From Bacillus nitratireducens (GTDB taxonomy: Bacteria; Bacillota; Bacilli; Bacillales; Bacillaceae_G): a stretch of 64,000 bases of DNA. The DNA is taken from the NCBI RefSeq assembly GCF_001884135.1, contig NZ_MAOC01000091.1, positions 124,001 to 188,000 of the forward strand. The letters run 5' to 3'. Each line of letters starts with the position of its first letter. The stretch's first letter is position 1. Positions 33,962 through 43,792 of the stretch are shown here, piece after piece. The notes under the pieces are model-generated. The model saw only the letters and a program-made list of their open reading frames with translations. It searched no databases and was not told the origin of the DNA. The position numbers and the translations under genes are program-made.

Positions 33962-35620
33962 TTATTGAATATTTGACAGTATACGTTCAGCACCTAATTT
34001 TAACACTTTAATAAAGATATAGTTTACAATCGTAAACATTACAAATAAAACGATAAACATAATCCACAGTCCTACTTCAAGGAAGAAGTATAATACACCT
34101 ACACCCGCTACAATAACTAAAGCTATTAAAATATTAGCTAAAAAATTCCACAAAGTTGTATATCGACTTTTAAATAATTTCTGTTCTGTATCCCAATGAA
34201 TATCTGCAGTTTGTGCATCCCAGCGTGTTCCAATTAAATTAATTAATAACAATCCGTTCGCACTTAGTAAAAACCACAGTATCATGAAGACTGGAGAAAT
34301 CCCAGCTACGATTGCCATCGTAATACCGAATACTGCTAAAATAATCACATTAATTAGCCAAGCAGTGATTGCTTTCGCAAAAAAGATATCCGAAGCCTTT
34401 ACTGGTAAATAACGATTCACAAACCAAGAGCTTCCATCTCGTGAAAATGATGTTGTTGCAATAACGTTACTCCCCATTAAAAATAACGATGCACAAAGCC
34501 CTACACCAATCGCCAAACCTGCTGATTCTGGATTATTAATGTATCCTGTAATCCACTTTAAATTTCCATCTTGTACGAATAAAACAAAGAACAGCATAAT
34601 CGGCATAACGAAAGTTTGTACAATGCAATTTAAGAAAAATTGCGGTGTACGGAATAACGTTTTAAATTCTTTTTTCACATATGCTTTTAAATGTGAACTT
34701 TGTACCGTTGATTTCTGTAAACCTTCCGACGTAATAGCTTGTTTCTTTGCTGTACTCGTTGAAAGTCCAATAACCCCTTTTAAATATGTACGCTCTGCAA
34801 TGTAATAAAACAACACAAAGAATACAAATGAAATAAGTGCAAAGATGATTACGTATAAAGGACCCTTCCAATTTGCATTTTCTACTAATGCCACTGCTCC
34901 AAAATATGTAGTTGGAAAATAATTTGTCATTTGTACTAAAAGTGAAGATTGGTTGTTCGCAAGATAATTCGTAAGTGCATCTTCAGAAAACGAACTTTTA
35001 TTTTTCCACTGTAAAAATACATTAATTCCTACAATAAATAGTATACTTACGATTCCAATAAATATATTGCCTCGATCTTTATTTTTCGCTATATTTGTAT
35101 ACCTCATAATAACTGTCATCAGTAATGAAGCTAATACTAACGGCACAATCGGGAAGAGTAAGTAAATAAAAATCATGTATATGTAATATGTAATAAATGC
35201 GCCACTTTTTAACCCGTACGTAATAAAGATTGGTAATAAAATGAATGAACTCATTACGTATTGTGTTATTAATACTGTTAAAAATTTTGCCGAAATAATT
35301 TGAGCTGGTTTTAATGGTAACGGCAATAACATTTCAATATCATTACTGTAGTAAAATACAGTTAAAATGTTCGTAATACTCATTAAAAATACCCATATAC
35401 TCGCAATCGCAAGCCCCATTGCGATAATCATTCCTGGGTCTTGCCCTAATTGTTTCATACCTTCATACATTCCGTGCGTCATCGAACCAAATATTAAAAA
35501 GCCAACAAATAAAATGGCTGCAAATGAAAATACATACGCCCATCGCTTCTTCTTATCTGTTATAAAATCTGCATAATTTAATTTTAATAATACTTTCGTT
35601 AACGTCCAAATTTTACTCAT
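33962..35620 (-). CDS. ABC-2 type transporter permease
   Basis: 552 residues with about 12 membrane helices in two halves, including IEMLLPLPLKPAQIISAKFL and GSSWFVNRYLPVKASDIFFAKAI, the paired coupling segments of this large Firmicute permease family. Probably an exporter of lipid, peptide or drug; the substrate is not evident. Overlaps the ATPase gene by 8 nt. A hairpin (AGATCCTCTG/CAGGGGATCT) lies just after the stop. Confidence 0.88.
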   Translation of the reverse strand: MSKIWTLTKVLLKLNYADFITDKKKRWAYVFSFAAILFVGFLIFGSMTHGMYEGMKQLGQDPGMIIAMGLAIASIWVFLMSITNILTVFYYSNDIEMLLPLPLKPAQIISAKFLTVLITQYVMSSFILLPIFITYGLKSGAFITYYIYMIFIYLLFPIVPLVLASLLMTVIMRYTNIAKNKDRGNIFIGIVSILFIVGINVFLQWKNKSSFSEDALTNYLANNQSSLLVQMTNYFPTTYFGAVALVENANWKGPLYVIIFALISFVFFVLFYYIAERTYLKGVIGLSTSTAKKQAITSEGLQKSTVQSSHLKAYVKKEFKTLFRTPQFFLNCIVQTFVMPIMLFFVLFVQDGNLKWITGYINNPESAGLAIGVGLCASLFLMGSNVIATTSFSRDGSSWFVNRYLPVKASDIFFAKAITAWLINVIILAVFGITMAIVAGISPVFMILWFLLSANGLLLINLIGTRWDAQTADIHWDTEQKLFKSRYTTLWNFLANILIALVIVAGVGVLYFFLEVGLWIMFIVLFVMFTIVNYIFIKVLKLGAERILSNIQ

Positions 35621-36347
35621 TGCCCGTCATCTCCAAGAACATTTTTTCAAGTGATTCATTGGATTTAAAATGATCTCTCATTTCATCTAAATTCCCTTTA
35701 AACTGCAAATTCCCCTTATTAATAATCGCAACACGGTCACATATTTTTTCCGCCACTTCTAATACGTGTGTAGAGAAAAATACAATCTTTCCTTTATCCG
35801 CATGTTCTCTCATCATTTCTTTTAAAATATATGCGGATTTCGGATCAAGCCCCGTTAACGGTTCATCTAAAATCCATACATCTGGCTCATGCACGAGCAC
35901 ACCAATAATAACGATTTTTTGTCTCATACCGTGTGAATAACTTTGAATTTGATCCGATAAAGCATTATAAAGATCAAATTTCTTCGCTAAAGACTCGATT
36001 CGTTCTTGTCGTACTTCTTTCGGCACCTCATACATATCTGCCATAAAGTTTAAATATTCAATTCCCTTTAATCGTAAAAACATATCTGGACTATCTGGAA
36101 CATAGCCAAACGTTTTTTTCGCTTCCATCGGCTCTTTCATAATATTTTTACCGTTAATCGTAATGGTCCCTTTATCTACCCCATGGATACCAGTAATCAT
36201 CTTAATTGTCGTTGATTTACCAGCACCATTCGGTCCTAAAAATCCAAATATTTCTCCGCTAGGCACAGATAAACTTAAATCTTTTACTGCATAGGTAGAC
36301 CCATTATAACTTTTTGACACATTCGTAATTTCAATCATTCCATCCAA
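35613..36347 (-). CDS. ABC transporter ATP-binding protein
   Basis: 244 residues. Walker A GPNGAGKSTT, Q-loop YVPDSPD, signature YSHGMRQK (SHGMRQ for SGG), Walker B VWILDEPLTGLDP and the H-loop STHVLEVAEK. This is the ABC-2 export class. It drives the permease encoded downstream and overlaps its start. ATG after GGAAAGG. Confidence 0.93.
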   Translation of the reverse strand: MDGMIEITNVSKSYNGSTYAVKDLSLSVPSGEIFGFLGPNGAGKSTTIKMITGIHGVDKGTITINGKNIMKEPMEAKKTFGYVPDSPDMFLRLKGIEYLNFMADMYEVPKEVRQERIESLAKKFDLYNALSDQIQSYSHGMRQKIVIIGVLVHEPDVWILDEPLTGLDPKSAYILKEMMREHADKGKIVFFSTHVLEVAEKICDRVAIINKGNLQFKGNLDEMRDHFKSNESLEKMFLEMTGNE

Positions 36348-36426
36348 TCCTTTCCTTAATTACCAAATAACTATATTGATATTATAGCATACCTCTATTT
36401 TTAGATTTTTGTATTTTTCAGTTTTT

Positions 36427-36621
36427 TTAACCTTTAAAATAAATATACACGCCTAATCCAACGATTAAAACGACAGCTAGTATAATATAAATCATCGTAA
36501 GCCGTTTAATATTCCCTTTTGTCGCTTTACTATAATTCGCATCACCATTTCGCCCAATTAGAACCGTTGCAATTACAGTAATCACTACAAGTAATATAAC
36601 GATCATGATCCCAGTTAACAT
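36427..36621 (-). CDS. Small two-helix membrane protein
   Basis: 64 residues: MLTGIMIVILLVVITVIATVLIG, a polar loop (RNGDANYSKATKGNIKRL), and MIYIILAVVLIVGLGVYIYF. GGAGGGGGAGGAAGG precedes the ATG. It lies 79 nt upstream of the ABC pair on the same strand and may be co-expressed. Confidence 0.75.
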   Translation of the reverse strand: MLTGIMIVILLVVITVIATVLIGRNGDANYSKATKGNIKRLTMIYIILAVVLIVGLGVYIYFKG

Positions 36622-36769
36622 TCCTTCCTCCCCCTCCTTACAACCATTTTACAATATTATCCTCTTTATTTCGCAGTATATTTAGTCTTTTTACTATTAT
36701 TATGAAAAGAACTGGAAAACTATTATTACCATTCATATCCATATGTGATATATTTATAACATAACGTGA

Positions 36770-36924
36770 TTTATCCCGCATTAACTGGCAGTAAGACTCC
36801 CACCTCAAAATTCGTCTGGAGCAAAGAAGTTAGGTGGGAGATCAACTGCCCGTAAACGCCCGATTGGTGAAGGCTAATAATCAGTGGGGGATGAACACCC
36901 CCACTGATTAAAGTTTCACTTTAT
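36770..36924 (+). repeat. bcr1-type repeat, full length with TTTAT duplications
   Basis: A 145-bp core (36775-36919) from CCCGCATTAACTGGCAGT to AAAGTTTCAC, flanked on both sides by TTTAT (36770-36774 and 36920-36924), the target duplication known for B. cereus-group bcr1. Internal arms CTCCCACCT/AGGTGGGAG and GGCAGT/ACTGCC can fold an extended hairpin. Confidence 0.92.
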
Positions 36925-36950
36925 TTCTAACATTGAAAGGAGAATCTATC

Positions 36951-37310
36951 GTGAAAACAACTTGGATAAAATATTTAGGATTTCTCGGTTTCTTTGGGTT
37001 TCTCGGATTTTTTTATGAAAAAGGATTGTTTACTATGTTCTGTTTCTTCTCCTTTTTCACAACATATAGAACGGTTCAACACGATGAACTGTTTGAACAA
37101 ATCGTCAATAAGTCGTGCCGCAATGCATTTATCGTTACGTTATTAACTACCGCTATCATTATGTTTATTGAAATGTTATTTCCAAACCCGGCGCTACAAG
37201 AGATTGATATCGCTCTTATTTTTGGCACACTTATTCTTACGTTCGGCTTCTCTATGTTCTTTTACGATAAACCTGTTGATGAAATGGAAGATGCGCCATG
37301 GCGTTCGTAA
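36951..37310 (+). CDS. DUF3796 family membrane protein
   Basis: 119 residues. [44 protein letters not shown], then two further hydrophobic segments, is the DUF3796 pattern. These are usually encoded next to a short XRE regulator, as here. Start GTG 36951 after AAAGGAG. Starts 27 nt after a bcr1 repeat. Confidence 0.85.
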   Translation: MKTTWIKYLGFLGFFGFLGFFYEKGLFTMFCFFSFFTTYRTVQHDELFEQIVNKSCRNAFIVTLLTTAIIMFIEMLFPNPALQEIDIALIFGTLILTFGFSMFFYDKPVDEMEDAPWRS

Positions 37311-37498
37311 CGAAGATAAAAGAATACCGTGCCAAATTGAATATGACACAAGAAGATTTAGCGAAAAGTGTTGGTGTACGCCGTGAAACGATTAGCCATC
37401 TCGAAAAAGGAAAATACAACCCTTCCTTGCAGCTTGCTCACGATATTGCGAAGGCACTACATAGTACGATTGATGAGATTTTTATTTTTGAGGATTAA
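37298..37498 (+). CDS. XRE-family helix-turn-helix regulator
   Basis: 66 residues, a single [60 protein letters not shown]. It overlaps the DUF3796 gene by 13 nt, so they form a coupled regulator/membrane-protein pair. It likely represses its own operon. Confidence 0.92.
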   Translation: MAFVTKIKEYRAKLNMTQEDLAKSVGVRRETISHLEKGKYNPSLQLAHDIAKALHSTIDEIFIFED

Positions 37499-37499
37499 T

Positions 37500-37533
37500 G
37501 TAAAAAAAGCCCTTATAATAAAGGGCTTTTTTG
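37500..37533. terminator. Terminator
   Basis: AAAAGCCCTTATA pairs with TAAAGGGCTTTT directly after the XRE stop codon. Confidence 0.88.
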
Positions 37534-37592
37534 TCATAACATGTCGTTAAATCGATATCTCTTGTCTAAACGTCGATATAATTTCATTCAGA

Positions 37593-38303
37593 TTAGGAAC
37601 AGACTACACTTTTTTCCGCAATATCTACAATTCCTAAAATTTGCAGCAAACTCTCCACTTCATAGGTCGGTTTAACACTTGTCTTGTTTTCTTTCAGACT
37701 CGGATTATACCAACAAGTATCAATACCGTAATCTTCTCCGCCTTTCATATCAGAAGTTAGCGAATCTCCAACCATTAGTACACTGGATTTATCAGTAATT
37801 CCAAGCTTTTCAAATGCATAATCAAAAATCTCACGTGCTGGTTTTTGATGGCCAACCTCTTCTGAAATAATAATATGATCAAAGAAGTTACATAAAGGCG
37901 AATTTCCAATTCTTGATTGTTGCACCTTCGTATATCCATTCGTAATAATACCTAGCTTGTAATCTTGAAGGTTCTCACATAATTGTACTGCACCTTCTAT
38001 AAGGTGTACTTCTTTCCCTAAGTTTTCAAGGTAAACGTCACTAAATTGCTGCGCATCTACTTCGATATTATGAAGTGCAAATAATTGTCTAAATCGGTCT
38101 ACCGCTAATTCACTTAGCGTAATCATTTTATTCTCTAAATCTCTCCATAATCCATTACTAATCTCTTTATAACTTGCAAGATAATCATCATATCCTGTAG
38201 GCATGCCGAACTGTACAAACGCGTTATGTAATGCGTTTCTTTCCGTTTCAGGGAAATCTAATAATGTATCGTCTACGTCGAATAGTATTACTTTGTATTT
38301 CAT
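37593..38303 (-). CDS. HAD hydrolase, YjjG/YfnB-type nucleotidase
   Basis: About 236 residues. Motif I LFDVDDTLLDF, motif II TNGYT, motif III around HQKPAREIF, motif IV GDSLTSDMKGG. The cap and the YDDYLASYKEISNGLWRDLE region match YjjG/YfnB, house-cleaning pyrimidine nucleotide phosphatases. ATG 38303 after GAGGAGAGC. Adjacent to the APH gene on the same strand. Confidence 0.9.
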   Translation of the reverse strand: MKYKVILFDVDDTLLDFPETERNALHNAFVQFGMPTGYDDYLASYKEISNGLWRDLENKMITLSELAVDRFRQLFALHNIEVDAQQFSDVYLENLGKEVHLIEGAVQLCENLQDYKLGIITNGYTKVQQSRIGNSPLCNFFDHIIISEEVGHQKPAREIFDYAFEKLGITDKSSVLMVGDSLTSDMKGGEDYGIDTCWYNPSLKENKTSVKPTYEVESLLQILGIVDIAEKSVVCS

Positions 38304-38347
38304 TATGCTCTCCTCAATTCCTATATTAAACACTTCTTATAGCTTAA

Positions 38348-39262
38348 TTATAAGCTTTTATATATTTCATTATAAAGCGCTTTGACTCGCTCTTTATAGA
38401 ATACACCTTTATCTTCTATTTTCAAATGTGCTATAAATAAGTTTGCAAGCATGACCGCAGTATCTAATCTATAAAACAAACTAACAATATGAGAAGTAGC
38501 GCTAAAGATATTATCATTCTTATATCCAGCTTTAAATTCATCCCAACTAACCTCATTCGTTTCAGCTATTCTCATAAGCTCCAATAATGGATGACCAATT
38601 AGAGCGTTATCCCAATCAACTATCGCTTTAACTTCTCCGTTATATCCAATTAAATTGGCTGGTCGAATGTCCATATGCAATAAACTCTTTACATGGTCAG
38701 CTGTACTAAGAATATGTTCAATTGTTTTTGTCTCTGGAAGTTTAACTCCACAGTTCGTGATTGCATTAAAACCTTCTATCCGTTTCACAATGCGTTCCGA
38801 TATATACTTACTAATCGGCTCTCTAATGTTCTGCTCATATTGTAAACCATCGATTGGTATACTATGAAGCTCACTAACTAACTTCCCTATTTTACATGCA
38901 GAAATTGGCATGTGATCAGTAGATACATGATCCGATATTAAAAAATCAAGTTCGGCAGAAAGATGCAATCCATGTATCTTTGGCACTGGAATACCTTTTG
39001 AATAACAAAACTTAGAAAGCTCTGTTTCCTTTTGCAATGAAATCCGACTATTAAATAAATCTTCATTTATATTTTCTACTTCTCTTTCCCACGGCACTCG
39101 AAAAGCTAAAGCTCCCTTTTCTGAATCTCCGCGAAAAACAATATTTTGCACTCCCGTTCCAATCACCTTTAAATCCTGAACAGCTAGTTCCTTATAATCT
39201 TGACTTAGTATTGTTGCTAACTTTCCTCTTAACCCCTCTGCTTTTAAACGTGTATGAATCAT
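38348..39262 (-). CDS. Aminoglycoside phosphotransferase (APH)-family kinase
   Basis: About 304 residues. Catalytic loop LLHMDIRPANLIGY (D and N) and IVDWDNALIGHPLLEL (metal-binding DxD region). The family covers antibiotic kinases, homoserine/choline-type kinases and fructosamine kinases, so resistance cannot be claimed. ATG 39262 after GGGGGAT. It lies upstream of the HAD gene by 44 nt and is probably in the same operon. Confidence 0.85.
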   Translation of the reverse strand: MIHTRLKAEGLRGKLATILSQDYKELAVQDLKVIGTGVQNIVFRGDSEKGALAFRVPWEREVENINEDLFNSRISLQKETELSKFCYSKGIPVPKIHGLHLSAELDFLISDHVSTDHMPISACKIGKLVSELHSIPIDGLQYEQNIREPISKYISERIVKRIEGFNAITNCGVKLPETKTIEHILSTADHVKSLLHMDIRPANLIGYNGEVKAIVDWDNALIGHPLLELMRIAETNEVSWDEFKAGYKNDNIFSATSHIVSLFYRLDTAVMLANLFIAHLKIEDKGVFYKERVKALYNEIYKSL

Positions 39263-39348
39263 TTTATCCCCCGATTCGTAAGTTCTTCTCATCCATTTTC
39301 TCCCCGGTGCACAACACTCCTCATAAACAAAATTATAGCAACAATAAG

Positions 39349-39379
39349 AAAAGGAGGCTAATCCAATCAGCCTCCCTTC
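39349..39379 (-). terminator. Terminator of the tyrosine phosphatase transcript
   Basis: GGAGGCT pairs with AGCCTCC on the minus strand, then TTTTCTTATT. It lies beyond the bcr1 repeat. Confidence 0.7.
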
Positions 39380-39385
39380 TCATTA

Positions 39386-39537
39386 CTTATCCCGCATTAA
39401 CGGGCAGTAAAACTCCCACCTCAAATTCGGCGAATGCGAAGAAGTTAGGTGGGAGTCGGACTGCCCGTAAACGCCCGATTGGTGAAGGCTAATAATCAGT
39501 GGGGATGAACCCCCCACTGATTAAAGTTTCACTTTAT
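39386..39537 (+). repeat. bcr1-type repeat, full length
   Basis: Core from CCCGCATTAACGGGCAGT to AAAGTTTCAC (39391-39532), with TTTAT at the right and CTTAT at the left. It shares the CGCCCGATTGGTGAAGGCTA block with the copy at 36770. Its right end forms the last codons and the stop of the phosphatase gene. Confidence 0.9.
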
Positions 39538-40552
39538 CTTCTAGCAATAACACTTTCATTTCCTCTAACGATTCTTTCGTAAAGCCAAAAGCTTTTTCAG
39601 CATACGCTTCAACTGATCCATATTGCTTTTTAACTTCATCAATCGCAGCTTGTAAATATTCAGCACGTGCCTCAAACATCGCACCTAATATTGCTCTACT
39701 TTCATCGTTTTGTAGTTTTGCACCTAAAAAGGCCATCATTTTTTCATTTAACTTTTCACGGAAACCGTTACTTAGTAAGTAGTCTTCCATTACTGTTTTT
39801 TCTGGTACACCTAGTAACAGTAATAGTAATGCTGATCCAAATCCAGTACGGTCTTTTCCAGCTGTACAGTGGTTTACTAACGGTAAGTTTTCTGGGTTTT
39901 GCGCTAAGTTTAAGAAGCTCACGAATGCTTCATTACCACTTACGAAATCTTGATTCATTTTCACAAGATACTCGCCTGGTTTCCCTAACATAGAAAGGTC
40001 ACCAACCTGGAAAAATTCATTTATGTTCAAGTCTTTCGCCAAGTCTTGCATAACTGGTAAGCATACTTGACGAGCACCCGTAATCTCTGGATTCGGCTTA
40101 TGCTTCACTTCAAAGTCTGTACGGTAGTCACAAATTAACTTCAAACCAGACTTTTGTAAATAGTCGATGTCCCATTCTGTTAATCCTGCTAATTCTTCAG
40201 AACGATACAATTTGCCCCATTTTACTTTACGGCCTTCAGTCGTTTCATATCCTCCCATATCACGGAAGTTAAACGCGCCTTGTAATGGTAATCTACGCTC
40301 AGCTACTGTCACTGCTTGTCCATTACTTCCTACTAACCTAAAATATGGACGCTCATTTTCACTCGGGTTTTCAATTGTACATGCTGAATCCCCACTTACT
40401 GTTACAAGTAATTCTCCATTTTCTTCAATATGATCTGGTGAAGTACTCCAATAAATACGAACTTCTTCTATATTATTTTCCCACTTTATATGTAACGTAT
40501 TATCTTCATTTCGTTCTACAGTTGCTTGTAGCCAATTTCTTTGCTGCTCCAT
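39521..40552 (-). CDS. Tyrosine-protein phosphatase (Y_phosphatase3 type)
   Basis: 343 residues. An N-terminal beta domain (about 1-90), then FNFRDMGGYETTEGRKVKWGKLYRSEELAGLTEWD and the catalytic P-loop NHCTAGKDRTGFG (Cys about 229, CxxGKDR). This is the secreted/cytosolic Tyr or phosphoinositide phosphatase family with C-x5-R. The C-terminal codons K-V-K-L plus TAA come from the bcr1 insertion. ATG after GGTGAGAGA. Confidence 0.92.
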   Translation of the reverse strand: MEQQRNWLQATVERNEDNTLHIKWENNIEEVRIYWSTSPDHIEENGELLVTVSGDSACTIENPSENERPYFRLVGSNGQAVTVAERRLPLQGAFNFRDMGGYETTEGRKVKWGKLYRSEELAGLTEWDIDYLQKSGLKLICDYRTDFEVKHKPNPEITGARQVCLPVMQDLAKDLNINEFFQVGDLSMLGKPGEYLVKMNQDFVSGNEAFVSFLNLAQNPENLPLVNHCTAGKDRTGFGSALLLLLLGVPEKTVMEDYLLSNGFREKLNEKMMAFLGAKLQNDESRAILGAMFEARAEYLQAAIDEVKKQYGSVEAYAEKAFGFTKESLEEMKVLLLEDKVKL

Positions 40553-40642
40553 TCTCTCACCAACACTTTCTTTGTATAGTCTAATCCTTCTTTATTGTAT
40601 TATAGGAACGCTTACTTTGTCGTTTCGATTTTTCTTTTTATC

Positions 40643-41482
40643 TTACAAACATGCAAAAAGTTCTTTTATTTGTTCATAAGTTGTACACGGATTCCCTCGA
40701 AATACATATGCGATTTGCTCATCATCTAAATCTTCATATACAACTGTTCCACGATCTGGGTGCGAATAAAACTCTAACCCATTTATCATCTTTTTAACAC
40801 TATAATTCGTTGTCCATGAAGAAACAGGATAGTACGCTTTGTTTTTATGCCTACAAACCCAAAGTGCATATAGTTTACTATTTTCATCCCAGTATACATA
40901 CTGCGTTTCGTCATTTCCTAATCCGACCGATTCGAGCTTCCAACTTAACTTTTCATGAATTGGCAATTTCGAATAAATTACGTCATCTGGGGCATTCCAA
41001 TCACGACATTTTCCTATCTCACCCATTTCACCTCTCTTCGCTTGAAAGCTTAATAAATGAAATGGTGTATGTAATATCGTTTTCGCGAACTCCATATTTA
41101 TAGGTTGTAACCCGAATAGAAATTTTTCCATTTCATCTTGGTTTACATATCCATGATCAATAGAAATTTCAATTTGCGTTTTCCATTTTGATGTAACGTA
41201 ACTTTCTTTTCCCTTATAATTTACACCTTTCCAATACACAAGCCCTTTATATTGAAAACAAGCTCCTTTTGCTTGAGAAATACAACTATCTGGAAATACC
41301 GGCTCCATTATATCGAGGAAAAACTCTTTTACGCGAAACATACTAGTTGGCGTAACAACTTGAAACCAAACTGTTTCCCACTTTTCACCCTCATAACGCT
41401 CTGAAACTTTTTCGATGTTCCAACCTTCTAACAAGATCTCTGGATACAGTAAAACAAAAGAATGAAATTGTTTTTCCAACAT
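40643..41482 (-). CDS. Unrecognised 279-residue protein
   Basis: Cytosolic, Trp/Tyr-rich: VWFQVVTPTSMFRVKEFFLDIMEP, CFQYKGLVYWKGVNYKGKESYVTSKWKTQIEISIDHGYV, ETQYVYWDENSKLYALWVCRHKN. No family recognised. ATG 41482 after GGGAGGG rather than the frame start at 41527. It follows the GNAT gene by 49 nt on the same strand and is probably an operon partner. Confidence 0.7.
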   Translation of the reverse strand: MLEKQFHSFVLLYPEILLEGWNIEKVSERYEGEKWETVWFQVVTPTSMFRVKEFFLDIMEPVFPDSCISQAKGACFQYKGLVYWKGVNYKGKESYVTSKWKTQIEISIDHGYVNQDEMEKFLFGLQPINMEFAKTILHTPFHLLSFQAKRGEMGEIGKCRDWNAPDDVIYSKLPIHEKLSWKLESVGLGNDETQYVYWDENSKLYALWVCRHKNKAYYPVSSWTTNYSVKKMINGLEFYSHPDRGTVVYEDLDDEQIAYVFRGNPCTTYEQIKELFACL

Positions 41483-41531
41483 ATATAACCCTCCCGCTAA
41501 ATGAGTTCGAGAGAGTAAGCCATCCATCCTT

Positions 41532-42254
41532 CTAAAACCTTCTCACATATCGCTCAGTAGAGCTCAGCTGCTGACATCCGTTCTTTTCAAAAACATCCTT
41601 CATCCACTCATTTTGTACATTTGTCTCGCCAATATAATAAGATGCACCTATTTCTTTTAAAACAAACATTGCTCCTGTAAAGAATGCCATTTCATACCCT
41701 TTATTTCGCATATTTGGAGCGACTGCGAAATACATAAGTTTTCCCTCTTCTAACGTACCTCTTTCAATATGCGGGATTACAATTCCTATTGGCTCTTCAT
41801 CAATACTCGCTGTTAAACAATGTTCTTTCCATCGCCCACCAATTTCTTGTAGCATCGTATTTACAAATTGATCATAATCGATTTGTTCTCCGGTCACTTC
41901 ATTCCACAGTGAATAAAAAGCGTCTTCGCCTATCTCTTCAATAAGCTTAAAATCAATTTCACTTTCTATATCTTCAACTTCATATATATCCTTACATACA
42001 ATCATGTTTTCAGTAATATATTCAAATGAATACGTTTCGAAACATTTCTTATACACATCATAATTTGGGCTATTTGAAGAAATCTCAAATTGCAATTCTT
42101 CTATTCCATCTTTTTCAGCTTCAACAACGCAATATTGTATTATCTCTTCTAATTGCTCTTCTGTAAAAACCTCTGCATTATTTTCTTTTATCATTATAGA
42201 AGAAGCATTTCTTCTTATTTTAAAATGTTTCTCTAACTGTTCTATAGTCATCAT
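41532..42254 (-). CDS. GNAT family acetyltransferase
   Basis: 240 residues; the C-terminal half is a GNAT fold. LMYFAVAPNMRNKGYEMAFFTGAMFVLKEIGASYYIGETNVQNEWMKDVFEKNGC holds the acetyl-CoA loop (R-N-K-G-Y/x-E) and the N-x-x-M-x-x-x-F-x-K-x-G-C end. The N-terminal part may set specificity. Substrate unknown. ATG after GAGGGAAG. Confidence 0.87.
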   Translation of the reverse strand: MMTIEQLEKHFKIRRNASSIMIKENNAEVFTEEQLEEIIQYCVVEAEKDGIEELQFEISSNSPNYDVYKKCFETYSFEYITENMIVCKDIYEVEDIESEIDFKLIEEIGEDAFYSLWNEVTGEQIDYDQFVNTMLQEIGGRWKEHCLTASIDEEPIGIVIPHIERGTLEEGKLMYFAVAPNMRNKGYEMAFFTGAMFVLKEIGASYYIGETNVQNEWMKDVFEKNGCQQLSSTERYVRRF

Positions 42255-42377
42255 ATACTTCCCTCATCTATGTCATTCTCGAATTTCTACTCGTTCTCCT
42301 TGCATGAGCAGGATTGTCCTTGAATATATAGAATACTAGAAAACATCGCATCTTTAAAGTGCGGAGGAGGTTCTCCA

Positions 42378-43217
42378 TTGGATATTACAGCATTGCAACA
42401 ACAGTTAGAGCTTATACAACAAAATGACTATACGCAACTGCATCATATAGATGTAAATGAGTTAACTTTGAACATGCTTCAGTATATTGGAACGACTGAT
42501 AGTTATGTCCGTTATCAACTTATATATAAATGTTTTGTGCATTTTATTCATCATGAATTCCTTATGGACGATCAGCTGAAATTACTTTTACAAACTTGTT
42601 TAAGTGATGAGTATTTATATTGTGACATTCACTCCCCACATACAGATGGGGTTTTCACACGTTCTTATACTGTTTCGTTAATTGCGTTAATACTCCAATT
42701 CGCTAACTCGCACTATTTTTTTACAGAGGAGGATATCGAGGAAATAAAAACCAAACTCATTACATATATAAACTTGGAAATGGATTTTCGAGGCTATATT
42801 GAAAATAAAGGATGGGCTCATTGTCTTGCACACGTATCTGATGCCTTCACTGAAATTGTTCACAATTCCTATACGACCTTTGAGTGGTACGAAGAATTAA
42901 TTCATTGTTTATTAAATAAAATGTTCATTCCATCGGATCTATTTCATAATAACGAAGATGAACGCATTGTTACACCGTTACTATCTATGCTATATCATGA
43001 TTTCCCGCAAGATGAGTTAATTTCAATTATTTATAAAAAAATAAAAAGGCTTCCTCAAATTAGAAAACGCCTTTCCCTTAATGAGTATTGTATTTTATGC
43101 GCAAACATTAAAATCTTTTTACGCACATTATTTTTTAGAACAAAAGATGATCATAACTTAGCATTTACAGCACGTAAAACAGAAAAAATGTTAAAAGAAC
43201 TGCCTAATTATTATTAA
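42378..43217 (+). CDS. DUF2785 family protein
   Basis: 279 residues. YENKGWAHCLAHVSDAFTEIVHN-type segment (here IENKGWAHCLAHVSDAF) and FTRSYTVSLIALIL are marks of DUF2785, helical cytosolic proteins of unknown role. TTG start after GGAGGAGG. Lies 17 nt before the NUDIX gene, in one operon. Confidence 0.87.
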   Translation: MDITALQQQLELIQQNDYTQLHHIDVNELTLNMLQYIGTTDSYVRYQLIYKCFVHFIHHEFLMDDQLKLLLQTCLSDEYLYCDIHSPHTDGVFTRSYTVSLIALILQFANSHYFFTEEDIEEIKTKLITYINLEMDFRGYIENKGWAHCLAHVSDAFTEIVHNSYTTFEWYEELIHCLLNKMFIPSDLFHNNEDERIVTPLLSMLYHDFPQDELISIIYKKIKRLPQIRKRLSLNEYCILCANIKIFLRTLFFRTKDDHNLAFTARKTEKMLKELPNYY

Positions 43218-43234
43218 ATATAAGGAGAAGAAAT

Positions 43235-43684
43235 ATGGGCTATATTGAAGACATGAGAAATCTAGTAGGAAATCATCCACTCATTTTAATCGGATCACAC
43301 GCCATTATATTAAATGAGAAAAATGAAATATTATTGCAGCTCCGTACAGATTTTAATCGCTGGGGCATTATTGGGGGCGCCTTAGAATATAACGAAACGT
43401 TAGAAGACGCTTTAAAGCGAGAAGTATATGAAGAAACTGGACTTATCATCAAAAAACCAGAACTATTCCGTACATACTCAGGACCTGATTACTTTCAAAT
43501 CTATCCAAACGGCGATCAAGTACATGGTGTACTCGTTGTTTATATTTGCCGAGAATTCCACGGTGAGCTTATATGTGATCAAACTGAGTCAAAAGAATTA
43601 CGCTTCTTTCCCCATGATGAGTTACCTATTACTCTTCATCCAGTAATTGAGCGTATTATTAAGGAGTTTCAGCACTCCAATTAA
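43235..43684 (+). CDS. NUDIX hydrolase
   Basis: 149 residues. The NUDIX box reads GGALEYNETLEDALKREVYEETGL (GX5EX7REVXEEXG form), with WGIIGGALE before it. It hydrolyses a nucleoside-diphosphate-linked substrate with Mg2+. Common in Bacillus next to DUF2785. ATG after TAAGGAG. Confidence 0.93.
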   Translation: MGYIEDMRNLVGNHPLILIGSHAIILNEKNEILLQLRTDFNRWGIIGGALEYNETLEDALKREVYEETGLIIKKPELFRTYSGPDYFQIYPNGDQVHGVLVVYICREFHGELICDQTESKELRFFPHDELPITLHPVIERIIKEFQHSN

Positions 43685-43715
43685 AAAACATCACATATTG
43701 TATATAGAAATAAAA

Positions 43716-43757
43716 CACCCTCATTTCCCGTCATTATAACGTGAAATGAGGGTGTTA
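43716..43757. terminator. Bidirectional terminator
   Basis: AACACCCTCATTTC pairs with GAAATGAGGGTGTT, between converging genes. Confidence 0.88.
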
Positions 43758-43792
43758 TCGTTCACCGTAAATCCGAATTGTCCCCTTAGTAG

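Noticed and set aside
38348-39262. Antibiotic resistance kinase
   Set aside because: Only general APH-family motifs are present; many members act on metabolites, so resistance is not supported.
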